Below are positions 8,266 to 16,777 of a stretch of 64,000 bases of DNA, piece by piece (within the stretch, counting starts at the first letter, position 1; the number at the start of each line of letters is the position of its first letter). The position numbers were made by a program, and so were the translations under genes. Source of the DNA: Variovorax dokdonensis (lineage in GTDB: Bacteria; Pseudomonadota; Gammaproteobacteria; Burkholderiales; Burkholderiaceae_C); NCBI RefSeq assembly GCF_030316895.1, contig NZ_JASZYV010000001.1:1488001-1552000 (forward strand), in the 5' to 3' direction. The notes beneath the pieces are model-generated. The model did not search any database. It was given only the letters and a program-made list of their open reading frames with translations, and was not told the origin of the DNA.

Positions 8266-9591
8266 ATGGAAATGACCGTGAATGTTGAAACCCTCGAGAA
8301 GCTCGAACGAAAGATGACCCTGACCCTGCCGGTCGGCGTCATCAAGTCCGAGGTCGACAGCCGCCTCAAGAAGCTGGCGCGCACCGTTCGCATGGACGGC
8401 TTCCGCCCGGGCAAGGTGCCGATGAGTGTCGTGGCCCAGCGCTACGGGTACTCGGTGCACTACGAGGTCATGAACGACAAGGTCGGCGAAGCCTTCTCCC
8501 AGGCTGCCAACGAGGCCAAGCTGCGCGTGGCGGGCCAGCCCCGCATCACCGAAAAGGACGGCGCCCCCGAAGGCGAAATGGCCTTCGACGCGGTGTTCGA
8601 GGTGTTCCCCGAAGTCAAGATCAACGATCTGACGTCCGCCACCGTCGAAAAGCTCGACGCCGAAGTGGGTGACGACGCCATCGACAAGACCATCGACATC
8701 CTGCGCCGCCAGCGCCGCACTTTCGCCCTGCGTCCCCAGGGCTCGACCGTGCAAGACGGCGACCGCGTGACGGTTGACTTCGAAGGCAAGATCGATGGCG
8801 AGCCATTCCAGGGCGGCAAGGCCGAAGATTTCCAGTTCATCGTGGGCGAAGGCCAGATGCTCAAGGAGTTCGAGGACGCCGTGGCGGGCCTGAAGGTGGG
8901 CGACAGCCGCACGTTCCCGCTGTCTTTCCCCGAGGACTATCACGGCCGCGAAGTGGCCGGCAAGCAAGCCGACTTCATGGTCACGGTCAAGAAGCTCGAA
9001 GCGGCCAACCTGCCCGAAGTGAACGAGCAATTGGCCAAGTCGCTGGGCATCGAGGATGCGACGGTCGAAGGCCTGCGCGCCGATGTCCGCAAGAATCTGG
9101 AGCGCGAAGTCAAGTTCCGCCTGCTGGCGCGCAACAAGACGGCTGTCATGGATGCGCTGATCGCCAACGCCGAACTCGACCTGCCCAATGCCAGCGTGCA
9201 AGCCGAGATCGAACGCATGGTCGAGAATGCTCGCGCCGAACTCAAGCAGCGCGGCATCAAGGACGCCGACAAGGCGCCGATCCCCGACGAGGTGTTCCGC
9301 CCGCAGGCCGAGCGTCGCGTACGCCTGGGCCTGGTGGTGGCCGAGTTGGTTCGCGCCAACGACCTGACGGCCAAGCCGGAGCAGATCAAGGCTCACGTGG
9401 AAGAAATGGCCGCCAGCTATGAGCGTCCGGCCGACGTGGTGCGCTGGTACTACAGCGAACCGCGCCGACTGGCCGAGGTCGAAGCCGTGGTGATTGAGAA
9501 CAACGTCACCGACTTCGTGCTGGGCAAGGCCAAGGTCACCGAAAAGAAGGTGGCCTTCGACGAACTGATGGCTCAGCAGCAACAGGCTTGA
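8266..9591 (+). CDS. tig: Trigger factor, ribosome-bound chaperone/prolyl isomerase
   Basis: A 441-residue trigger factor. The ribosome-binding signature GFRPGKVP is at residues 45-52, a central FKBP-type prolyl isomerase domain spans about 160-245, and a C-terminal helical chaperone domain follows. The protein shields nascent chains at the ribosome exit. The ATG at 8266 and a second at 8272 are both possible starts behind AAGGA; the latter has the more usual spacing, so the first two residues are uncertain. A strong terminator follows, and clpP, clpX and lon come next, the usual proteobacterial order. Confidence 0.96.
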   Translation: MEMTVNVETLEKLERKMTLTLPVGVIKSEVDSRLKKLARTVRMDGFRPGKVPMSVVAQRYGYSVHYEVMNDKVGEAFSQAANEAKLRVAGQPRITEKDGAPEGEMAFDAVFEVFPEVKINDLTSATVEKLDAEVGDDAIDKTIDILRRQRRTFALRPQGSTVQDGDRVTVDFEGKIDGEPFQGGKAEDFQFIVGEGQMLKEFEDAVAGLKVGDSRTFPLSFPEDYHGREVAGKQADFMVTVKKLEAANLPEVNEQLAKSLGIEDATVEGLRADVRKNLEREVKFRLLARNKTAVMDALIANAELDLPNASVQAEIERMVENARAELKQRGIKDADKAPIPDEVFRPQAERRVRLGLVVAELVRANDLTAKPEQIKAHVEEMAASYERPADVVRWYYSEPRRLAEVEAVVIENNVTDFVLGKAKVTEKKVAFDELMAQQQQA

Positions 9592-9630
9592 GTCTGACGC
9601 GGCGCCTGCCGCCGCGTCCCTGGTCGGACA

Positions 9631-9668
9631 TGGGGCTTGTGCTTTGGCGCACGAGCCCCATTTCGTTT
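9631..9668 (+). terminator. Rho-independent terminator after tig
   Basis: TGGGGCTTGTGC pairs with GCACGAGCCCCA over 12 bp with one G-T pair and a 6-nt loop. The T-rich tract TTTCGTTT follows. It separates tig from clpP. Confidence 0.85.
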
Positions 9669-9701
9669 GGGTAAAGTACACGCACTTTGTCGGAGCAATA
9701 C

Positions 9702-10310
9702 ATGAGCGCACAGGACACACAAGCCCTCGGGATGATCCCGATGGTGATCGAGCAGTCGGGCCGCGGCGAGCGGTCGTACGACATCTACTCGCGCCTTCTC
9801 AAGGAGCGCGTGATCTTCCTGGTGGGCGAGGTCAACGACCAGACCGCCAACCTCGTGGTGGCGCAGTTGCTGTTCCTCGAGAGCGAGAATCCTGACAAGG
9901 ACATCTCCTTCTACATCAACTCCCCGGGCGGCAGCGTCAGCGCCGGCATGGCGATCTACGACACCATGCAGTTCATCAAGCCGGACGTCTCCACCCTTTG
10001 CATCGGCTTCGCAGCCAGCATGGGCGCGTTCCTGCTGGCCGCCGGCGAAAAGGGCAAGCGCTTTTCGCTGCCTAATTCGAAGGTCATGATTCACCAGGTC
10101 CTGGGCGGCGCACGCGGCCAGGCGACTGACATCGAGATCCACGCGCGGGACATCCTGCGTACCAAGGACCAGATGAACCGGATCCTGGCCGAGCGCACCG
10201 GCCAGCCGCTTGAAAAAGTGAAGGCCGATACCGAGCGCGACTATTTCCTCACGGCCGACGAGGCCAAGGAATACGGCCTGGTCGACCAGGTCATCAACAA
10301 GCGCGGCTGA
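9702..10310 (+). CDS. clpP: ATP-dependent Clp protease proteolytic subunit
   Basis: A 202-residue serine protease that forms the tetradecameric barrel fed by ClpX or ClpA. The catalytic triad is visible: Ser106 in FAASMGAF, His131 in MIHQVLGG, and Asp176 in ADTERD. The ATG at 9702 was chosen over an upstream in-frame TTG at 9687 because GGAG sits 6 nt before the ATG. The gene is followed by a terminator and then by clpX, its unfoldase partner. Confidence 0.97.
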   Translation: MSAQDTQALGMIPMVIEQSGRGERSYDIYSRLLKERVIFLVGEVNDQTANLVVAQLLFLESENPDKDISFYINSPGGSVSAGMAIYDTMQFIKPDVSTLCIGFAASMGAFLLAAGEKGKRFSLPNSKVMIHQVLGGARGQATDIEIHARDILRTKDQMNRILAERTGQPLEKVKADTERDYFLTADEAKEYGLVDQVINKRG

Positions 10311-10336
10311 GCCGGCTTGCCGCCCGCTCTTCGGCA

Positions 10337-10367
10337 CGGCGTTTTCCACATGGAGAACGCCGTTTTT
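10337..10367 (+). terminator. Terminator between clpP and clpX
   Basis: CGGCGTT and AACGCCG form a 7-bp stem with a 12-nt loop, followed by TTTTT. It suggests that clpX is at least partly transcribed separately or by read-through. Confidence 0.75.
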
Positions 10368-10410
10368 GTTTCGCTATCATTGACACACTCCCGTTACGAG
10401 GCATCCCTCC

Positions 10411-11676
<1,266 letters not shown>

Positions 11677-11736
11677 TGGCCCAGTCTTGCGCACTTCTCC
11701 TGGCCGCGCATCGATGCGCGTTTCCCTCGGGTTTGC

Positions 11737-11759
11737 CGCGCGCTCTTGAAAAGCGCGCG
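11737..11759. repeat. Inverted repeat flanking the lon promoter -35 box
   Basis: CGCGCGCT and AGCGCGCG form perfect 8-bp arms around CTTGAAA, which is also the -35 element of the candidate heat-shock promoter. No T-run follows, so this is not a typical terminator; its role is unknown. Confidence 0.6.
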
Positions 11760-11770
11760 ATCCTGACCAT
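11745..11770 (+). promoter_or_regulatory. Candidate sigma32 (RpoH) promoter for lon
   Basis: CTTGAAA at 11745-11751, a 13-bp spacer and GACCAT at 11765-11770 match the heat-shock consensus CTTGAAA / CCCCAT at 11 of 13 positions. The lon start codon follows 29 bp downstream. Heat-shock control of lon is well known in proteobacteria. Confidence 0.7.
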
Positions 11771-11799
11771 CTTTGTCTGATATTCCCAGAAGGATTGCC

Positions 11800-14247
11800 A
11801 TGTCCGGACATACCCCCCTGCCTTCCGACCCGGTCGACCTGCCGCTCTTGCCGCTGCGAGATGTGGTGGTGTTCCCCCACATGGTCATTCCCTTGTTCGT
11901 CGGCCGCCCCAAGAGCATCAAGGCGCTGGAACTGGCCATGGAGGCCGAGCGTCGCATCATGCTGGTGGCGCAGAAGACCGCCGCCAAGGACGAGCCTTCG
12001 ACCGATGACATGTTCGAGGTCGGTTGTGTATCGACCATCCTGCAGATGCTCAAGCTGCCAGACGGCACCGTGAAGGTCCTGGTCGAGGGCCAGCAGCGCG
12101 CCAAGGTCAACCAGATCGATGATCACGAGACGCACTTCAGCGCCAACGTCACGCCCGTGGAGGCTGCTGATGGCTCTGGCGCGGTCGACAACGAGGTCGA
12201 AGCGCTGCGCCGCGCGGTGATGCAGCAGTTCGACCAGTACGTCAAGCTCAACAAGAAGATCCCGCCGGAAATCCTCACGTCGATCTCGAGCATCGATGCT
12301 GCCGGTCGGCTGGCCGACACCATTGCCGCCCACCTGCCGCTCAAGCTTGAAAACAAGCAGAGCGTGCTGGACCTCGACAAGGTCAAGGATCGGCTGGAAA
12401 ACCTGTTCTCCCAACTCGAGCGCGAAGTCGACATCCTGAATGTCGACAAGAAGATTCGCGGGCGTGTGAAGCGCCAGATGGAAAAGAACCAGCGCGACTT
12501 CTATCTGAATGAGCAGGTCAAGGCCATCCAGAAGGAGCTTGGCGAGGGCGAGGACGGCGCAGACATCGAGGAGATCGAGAAAAAGATCAAGCTCGCCAAG
12601 ATGCCCAAGGAGGCGCGCAAGAAGGCCGACGCCGAACTCAAGAAGCTGAAGCTGATGTCGCCGATGTCGGCCGAAGCGACGGTGGTGCGCAATTACATCG
12701 ACGTTCTGGTCGGCCTGCCCTGGAGCAAAAAGACCAAGATCAAGCACGACCTCGGTCATGCCGAGGAGGTGCTCAACGAGGATCACTACGGGCTTGAAAA
12801 GGTCAAGGACCGCATCCTCGAATACCTTGCGGTGCAGCAGCGCGTGGACAAGGTCAAGGCGCCTATCCTGTGCCTCGTGGGCCCTCCGGGCGTCGGCAAG
12901 ACGTCGCTGGGCCAGTCGGTAGCCAAGGCTACCGGCCGCAAATACGTGCGCATGGCCCTTGGCGGCATGCGCGATGAAGCGGAGATCCGCGGGCACCGCC
13001 GCACCTACATCGGCGCGTTGCCGGGCAAGGTGCTGCAGAGCCTCAACAAGGTGGGCACGCGCAATCCGCTGTTCTTGCTCGATGAGATCGACAAGCTGGG
13101 CACCGATTTCCGCGGTGATCCGTCTTCGGCGCTGCTCGAGGTGCTTGACCCGGAGCAGAACCACACCTTTGGCGATCACTACGTTGAGGTCGACTTCGAC
13201 CTGTCCGACGTGATGTTTGTCGCCACTTCGAACTCGATGAACATCCCGCCAGCGCTGCTGGATCGGATGGAAGTGATTCGCCTCTCGGGCTATACCGAGG
13301 ATGAAAAGACCAACATCGCGCTGAAATACCTGCTGCCCAAGCAGTTGTCGAACAACGGCGTGAAGGAAGGCGAACTTCTCGTCACCGAGGAAGCAGTGCG
13401 CGACATCGTGCGCTACTACACCCGTGAGGCTGGCGTGCGTTCGCTGGAGCGCGAGTTGTCGAAGATCTGCCGCAAGGTCGTCAAGGGCATCCAGCTCAAG
13501 AAGCTGACGCCGTTGGTCACCGTCAACGCAGACAACCTCAACGACTTCCTGGGTGTGCGCAAGTACAGCTACGGCCGTGCCGAGCAGCAGAACCAGGTGG
13601 GTCAGGTTGTCGGGCTCGCATGGACCGAGGTGGGCGGCGACTTGCTGACCATCGAGGCGGTGAGCATGCCAGGCAAGGGCGTGATCGCGCGCACCGGTTC
13701 GCTGGGCGACGTGATGAAGGAGTCGGTCGAAGCCGCACGCACGGTGGTTCGCAGCCGCGCTAGCCGCTTGGGCATTCGCGACGACGTCTTCGAGAAGCGC
13801 GACATCCATATCCACGTTCCCGATGGCGCTACGCCCAAGGACGGTCCGAGCGCAGGCGCCGCGATGACGACGGCACTGGTCTCGGCGCTCACCGGTATCG
13901 CGGTGCGCGGGGATGTGGCCATGACCGGGGAGATCACGTTGCGTGGCGAAGTCACAGCGATTGGCGGCCTCAAGGAAAAGCTGCTGGCGGCCTTGCGCGG
14001 GGGCATCAAGACGGTGCTGATTCCTGAAGAGAACGCCAAGGACTTGCAGGACATTCCCGAGAACGTCAAGAACGGCCTGGAGATCATTCCGGTGAAGTGG
14101 ATCGACAAGGTGCTCGAGGTTGCATTGGAAAAGCCACCGACGCCTTTGTCTGACGAAGAGGTGGCGGCATCGCAGGCCGCGATGGCGGAACTGGCTCGCC
14201 AGCGCTCCGTTCAGCCGGGCGAAGGCTCTGGCAAGGTCAAGCACTGA
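11800..14247 (+). CDS. lon: ATP-dependent Lon protease
   Basis: An 815-residue LonA-type protease. Its parts are an N-terminal substrate-binding domain starting LPLLPLRDVVVFPHM, a coiled-coil region rich in Lys and Glu (about 190-270), an AAA+ domain with GPPGVGKT and FLLDEIDK, and a C-terminal protease domain. The catalytic dyad is Ser684 in GPSAGAAM and Lys727 in GGLKEKLLAA. The ATG at 11800 follows AGAAGGA; a TTG at 11773 is in frame but has no ribosome site. Lon degrades misfolded and short-lived regulatory proteins. It has its own candidate heat-shock promoter upstream. Confidence 0.97.
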   Translation: MSGHTPLPSDPVDLPLLPLRDVVVFPHMVIPLFVGRPKSIKALELAMEAERRIMLVAQKTAAKDEPSTDDMFEVGCVSTILQMLKLPDGTVKVLVEGQQRAKVNQIDDHETHFSANVTPVEAADGSGAVDNEVEALRRAVMQQFDQYVKLNKKIPPEILTSISSIDAAGRLADTIAAHLPLKLENKQSVLDLDKVKDRLENLFSQLEREVDILNVDKKIRGRVKRQMEKNQRDFYLNEQVKAIQKELGEGEDGADIEEIEKKIKLAKMPKEARKKADAELKKLKLMSPMSAEATVVRNYIDVLVGLPWSKKTKIKHDLGHAEEVLNEDHYGLEKVKDRILEYLAVQQRVDKVKAPILCLVGPPGVGKTSLGQSVAKATGRKYVRMALGGMRDEAEIRGHRRTYIGALPGKVLQSLNKVGTRNPLFLLDEIDKLGTDFRGDPSSALLEVLDPEQNHTFGDHYVEVDFDLSDVMFVATSNSMNIPPALLDRMEVIRLSGYTEDEKTNIALKYLLPKQLSNNGVKEGELLVTEEAVRDIVRYYTREAGVRSLERELSKICRKVVKGIQLKKLTPLVTVNADNLNDFLGVRKYSYGRAEQQNQVGQVVGLAWTEVGGDLLTIEAVSMPGKGVIARTGSLGDVMKESVEAARTVVRSRASRLGIRDDVFEKRDIHIHVPDGATPKDGPSAGAAMTTALVSALTGIAVRGDVAMTGEITLRGEVTAIGGLKEKLLAALRGGIKTVLIPEENAKDLQDIPENVKNGLEIIPVKWIDKVLEVALEKPPTPLSDEEVAASQAAMAELARQRSVQPGEGSGKVKH

Positions 14248-14255
14248 TCTCGCAT

Positions 14256-14293
14256 TGAACTCGTCGCGACATTGAGTCGTTGCGACGAGTTCA
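14256..14293 (+). terminator. Hairpin after lon, possible terminator
   Basis: TGAACTCGTCGC and GCGACGAGTTCA form a perfect 12-bp stem around a 14-nt loop, 9 nt after the lon stop. No T-run follows, so termination may be inefficient, or the hairpin may only protect the 3' end. Confidence 0.55.
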
Positions 14294-14330
14294 TCGTCGT
14301 GCCTGGCGGCCATAGCGCAAAAAACTGCGC

Positions 14331-14336
14331 TATAAT
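14331..14336 (+). promoter_or_regulatory. -10 element ahead of tRNA-Gly
   Basis: A perfect TATAAT lies 15 bp before the tRNA 5' end. No good -35 hexamer is visible at normal spacing. Confidence 0.5.
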
Positions 14337-14351
14337 CGAAGGCTTCGAGAT

Positions 14352-14427
14352 GCGGGAATAGCTCAGTTGGTAGAGCGCAACCTTGCCAAGGTTGAGGTCG
14401 GGAGTTCGAGCCTCCTTTCCCGCTCCA
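14352..14427 (+). tRNA. tRNA-Gly (anticodon GCC)
   Basis: The 76-nt gene has acceptor GCGGGAA pairing with TTCCCGC, D loop AGTTGGTA, anticodon GCC, T loop TTCGAGC and an encoded CCA. Confidence 0.96.
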
Positions 14428-14441
14428 GAATTACCTACAGG

Positions 14442-14468
14442 AAAGGGAAGCAAAAGCTTCCCTTTTTT
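14442..14468 (+). terminator. Terminator between tRNA-Gly and tRNA-Cys
   Basis: AAAGGGAAGC and GCTTCCCTTT pair perfectly around an AAAA loop, and the T-run continues to 14468. Part of the stem uses the T-run itself. Confidence 0.85.
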
Positions 14469-14515
14469 GTCAGCGACAGATCAAGCATAGGTCTTCGCTG
14501 CGAGGCATCGATTTT

Positions 14516-14589
14516 GGCGCGATAGCAAAGCGGTTATGCCCCGGATTGCAAATCCGGTTAGACCAGTTCGACTCTGGTTCGCGCCTCCA
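14516..14589 (+). tRNA. tRNA-Cys (anticodon GCA)
   Basis: The 74-nt gene has acceptor GGCGCGA pairing with TCGCGCC, anticodon GCA in the loop GGATTGCAAATCC, T loop TTCGACT and an encoded CCA. It borders the lower-GC islet to its right. Confidence 0.95.
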
Positions 14590-14638
14590 CCTTCAATTGA
14601 CGCGGTTGCCCCACCGCCCCGGAATACGGGGCGCAGGC

Positions 14639-15472
14639 TCAATTGAACACGCAGGTCCTGAGGTCGTGCAGCGCCAGGTTGCCTTGGTCGGTGCGCCAGA
14701 CTTTCTGTCCATGGCCCAGGATCCCTGTTTCACCCAGCGTGGTCCAAGCCGTTTCCCGGCACATCAGCAACTCATCGCGATCGTCCTTTTTCAACGGATA
14801 GCGCATGGGTAGGTGACCCGCGATCGTCTCGCCGTGACGCAGTTCAATCTGGGCGGGGGCCCAGATGAGATCGAGCAGACCACCCGATGTGCCTCTGTCG
14901 ATCCGACAGATATTTCCGAAGGCAAGCCATCGATAGCCTTCAGCCAGCGTCATCTCGCACACCGGCCCGAGCCGAGTGTCTGAATCGGTGAGCCATTGGA
15001 AATTCAGTGACCCATTTGCAGTCCCCGATGATTGCGGTGCTTCTGCCAACGCGGCTCGGCGCATCGCGTCGCCCGCAGCGATGGCTGCGAGCGGATCGTT
15101 GCCGGCATGGGCAACAGCGCGCATGGCTTGCGCCAACTTGAGCATCCAAATTGCAGTCAGACCGTTGGGGGCGCCACAAATGGAAGGTGCCGCAAGGCCA
15201 CTAAGAATTTTCTCGCGCTGAATTTCTCCTTGAATTAAATTCCGAAAAATTCTGAGGGTATCTTTCGACGCGTTTTCAAGTTTGGCCCAAATTTCCAATT
15301 GAATTAGGGCTCGCTCCCATTTTCCCAGAATGCAAACCAGCTCGAAAAGAAGCCACCTGGATCGCGCGTTGCGCGGTTGGGCTCGTACGGCAGCCTCTGC
15401 GCGCTGGAGGCTTGTACCGAGAGGGCGGGTCTCTGACCAGATCTTGAGCGAATGTGGAGGCTGAAATGACAT
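14639..15472 (-). CDS. Orphan ImpE/TagJ-family type VI secretion accessory protein
   Basis: The protein is 277 residues from the ATG at 15472; a GTG at 15490 could add six. The N-terminal half has helical repeats (QPRNARSRWLLFELVCILGKWERAL). The C-terminal half carries the SciE/ImpE signature: FQWLTDSDTRLGPVCE, LLDLIWAPAQIELRHGET, then MRYP, an acidic run and the tail GHGQKVWRTDQGNL. In known type VI systems this family binds the sheath/ClpV machinery. Here no tss gene is nearby, so it is an orphan. Codon use and base composition are clearly lower in GC than both flanks, which suggests transfer. Confidence 0.82.
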   Translation of the reverse strand: MSFQPPHSLKIWSETRPLGTSLQRAEAAVRAQPRNARSRWLLFELVCILGKWERALIQLEIWAKLENASKDTLRIFRNLIQGEIQREKILSGLAAPSICGAPNGLTAIWMLKLAQAMRAVAHAGNDPLAAIAAGDAMRRAALAEAPQSSGTANGSLNFQWLTDSDTRLGPVCEMTLAEGYRWLAFGNICRIDRGTSGGLLDLIWAPAQIELRHGETIAGHLPMRYPLKKDDRDELLMCRETAWTTLGETGILGHGQKVWRTDQGNLALHDLRTCVFN

Positions 15473-15952
15473 GTGTGGACGACATTCCACCAGATCCGCA
15501 TTTGACGATTCATGTCAATTTTCATCATGAATATTGATGAGGACATTTGCGGGATATGGTGGGAATTAAACTGCTGGCTTCGTTCGCAAATATGGTAGAT
15601 GAATGCGTTGCGCTGTCGGGTGTGTTGCTAATATTCAACGAAATTTCTCATCGATAATTGGGAAAATTGATTTTCAATCGTAATGTCGTCCGACAAAACA
15701 TCTCCTTGGGTTTGCTATTTCTTTTGATTTGCTCTGCGAGCTGCGGCTCCGTTCCACGAGACGCACGATGCTTTCGTCGATGACGTGTTTGGTAGGGCGG
15801 GTGGGGCCGCCCCACCGGGGCTCGCTTGCGCCCATCCGCGTGCCGTCCGTGGCCTGGCGTAAACTACGTGCTTCGCCCGGCACTTCAGCCCCGCCATCGG
15901 TTTGGCGGGGCTGATTTGTTTTGGGGTATCTTCGACGACGGAGCAACGCGAC
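15473..15952. other. Lower-GC intergenic stretch between impE-like gene and tRNA-Leu
   Basis: No convincing coding sequence is seen in these 480 bases. The left half (to about 15720) is AT-rich for this genome and has short dyads such as TCATCATGAATATTGATGA. The right half returns to high GC, contains the palindrome GTGGGGCCGCCCCAC at 15801-15815, and ends in a strong plus-strand terminator at 15887-15922. That terminator has no obvious gene before it on its strand, so an unannotated small RNA is possible. Confidence 0.5.
15887..15922 (+). terminator. Rho-independent terminator with no gene upstream
   Basis: AGCCCCGCC and GGCGGGGCT form a perfect 9-bp stem with an 8-nt loop, followed by GATTTGTTTT. 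It reads on the plus strand, while the nearest gene to the left is on the minus strand. Confidence 0.8.
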
Positions 15953-16046
15953 GCCCGGATGGTGAAATTGGTAGACACAGGGGACTTAAAATCCCCCGCT
16001 TTCCCTTCAACGGGGCGTGCCGGTTCGACCCCGGCTCCGGGCACCA
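15953..16046 (+). tRNA. tRNA-Leu (anticodon UAA)
   Basis: The 94-nt class II tRNA has acceptor GCCCGGA pairing with TCCGGGC, D arm AAATTGGTAGAC, anticodon TAA within GGGACTTAAAATCCC, a long variable arm, T loop TTCGACC and an encoded CCA. Confidence 0.95.
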
Positions 16047-16068
16047 CCACATGACAAGGGAGCAAGAC

Positions 16069-16701
16069 ATGTCCAGCTACAACGCTCCATTCGAAATCCA
16101 TGTGCACGGCGACGTGCCTTTGCGCGCAGACGTGAGCTTTGCGCAGATCCAGGATGCCCTCAAACCCATCTGGCAGTACGCAGGTGCCAAGTCCCTGGTC
16201 GACGCCGCGGCAAGCTCTTATGAAGAGGAGCCCGGCATCCGCTTCGAGCAGAAGGAACACGTCCTGCAGATGTGCTGGACGGTGGCCGGCGACGAGGACT
16301 TCCGTCATGCGCTCGACGAAATGTGCATGAGCTTGAATGAGTTGGCCGAGCGCGGCGCGGCCATTGAAGTGACCTTCTACGACACCGATTACGACGAGGA
16401 AGAGGGCGACCCTGAGGAAGAGTCGCGCGACGACTTCGTCATGCTTTTCGTCGGTCCGAATCCCGCCGCGATCATGCAGGTCCAGCGCGACCTTCTTGTG
16501 GAGGACGTGGTGCACTTGATGGAGCGCCACTTCGAGGGCGCCGAGTTGGGGGGAGTGGTGGCCGAAATCGATCGCCTCTTCTCCGACCGTTTCGACGCAC
16601 TGGTCAGTTCACTGGAGATCGGCAAGCGTCCACGAGGGGGTAGTGGCGGCCCCGGCGCGGGCGGCCACGGCGGCGGCCGCCGCCCGCGACACCTGCACTA
16701 G
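16069..16701 (+). CDS. Conserved hypothetical protein with acidic core and Gly/Arg/His tail
   Basis: A 210-residue cytoplasmic protein without signal peptide or membrane segment. The first part has conserved-looking strands and helices (EIHVHGDVPLRADVSF, ALKPIWQYAGAKSL). An acidic stretch at about 109-125 (DTDYDEEEGDPEEE) is followed by a helical region. The last 25 residues are Gly-rich and end in RRPRHLH. I recall similar proteins in Comamonadaceae labelled DUF6806, but that match is from memory. The ATG at 16069 follows GGGAG at 6-nt spacing and starts 22 nt after tRNA-Leu. The function is unknown. Confidence 0.8.
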   Translation: MSSYNAPFEIHVHGDVPLRADVSFAQIQDALKPIWQYAGAKSLVDAAASSYEEEPGIRFEQKEHVLQMCWTVAGDEDFRHALDEMCMSLNELAERGAAIEVTFYDTDYDEEEGDPEEESRDDFVMLFVGPNPAAIMQVQRDLLVEDVVHLMERHFEGAELGGVVAEIDRLFSDRFDALVSSLEIGKRPRGGSGGPGAGGHGGGRRPRHLH

Positions 16702-16777
16702 AACGGATCCTCTCGGGGTCGCGCGGTTTGCGCCACCCCCCGGATGACGCCGCCGCTCTTGCGTGCAACGCTCGGCT

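Noticed and set aside
8023..9720. A 565-codon minus-strand frame across tRNA-Leu and tig
   Set aside because: It runs through a tRNA and the trigger factor gene on the opposite strand, so it is a composition artefact.
10375..10402. TTGACA at 10380 as a clpX promoter
   Set aside because: At 17 bp spacing the -10 would be ATCCCT and lies on top of the start codon region, so the match is not usable.
15801..15815. GTGGGGCCGCCCCAC as a terminator
   Set aside because: The palindrome has a one-base centre, so a hairpin would lose several pairs to form a loop, and no T-run follows.
14352..16046. A full integrated element between the tRNA genes
   Set aside because: No integrase, transposase or direct repeat of a tRNA 3' end was found in the islet, so only a transferred or remnant gene is claimed.
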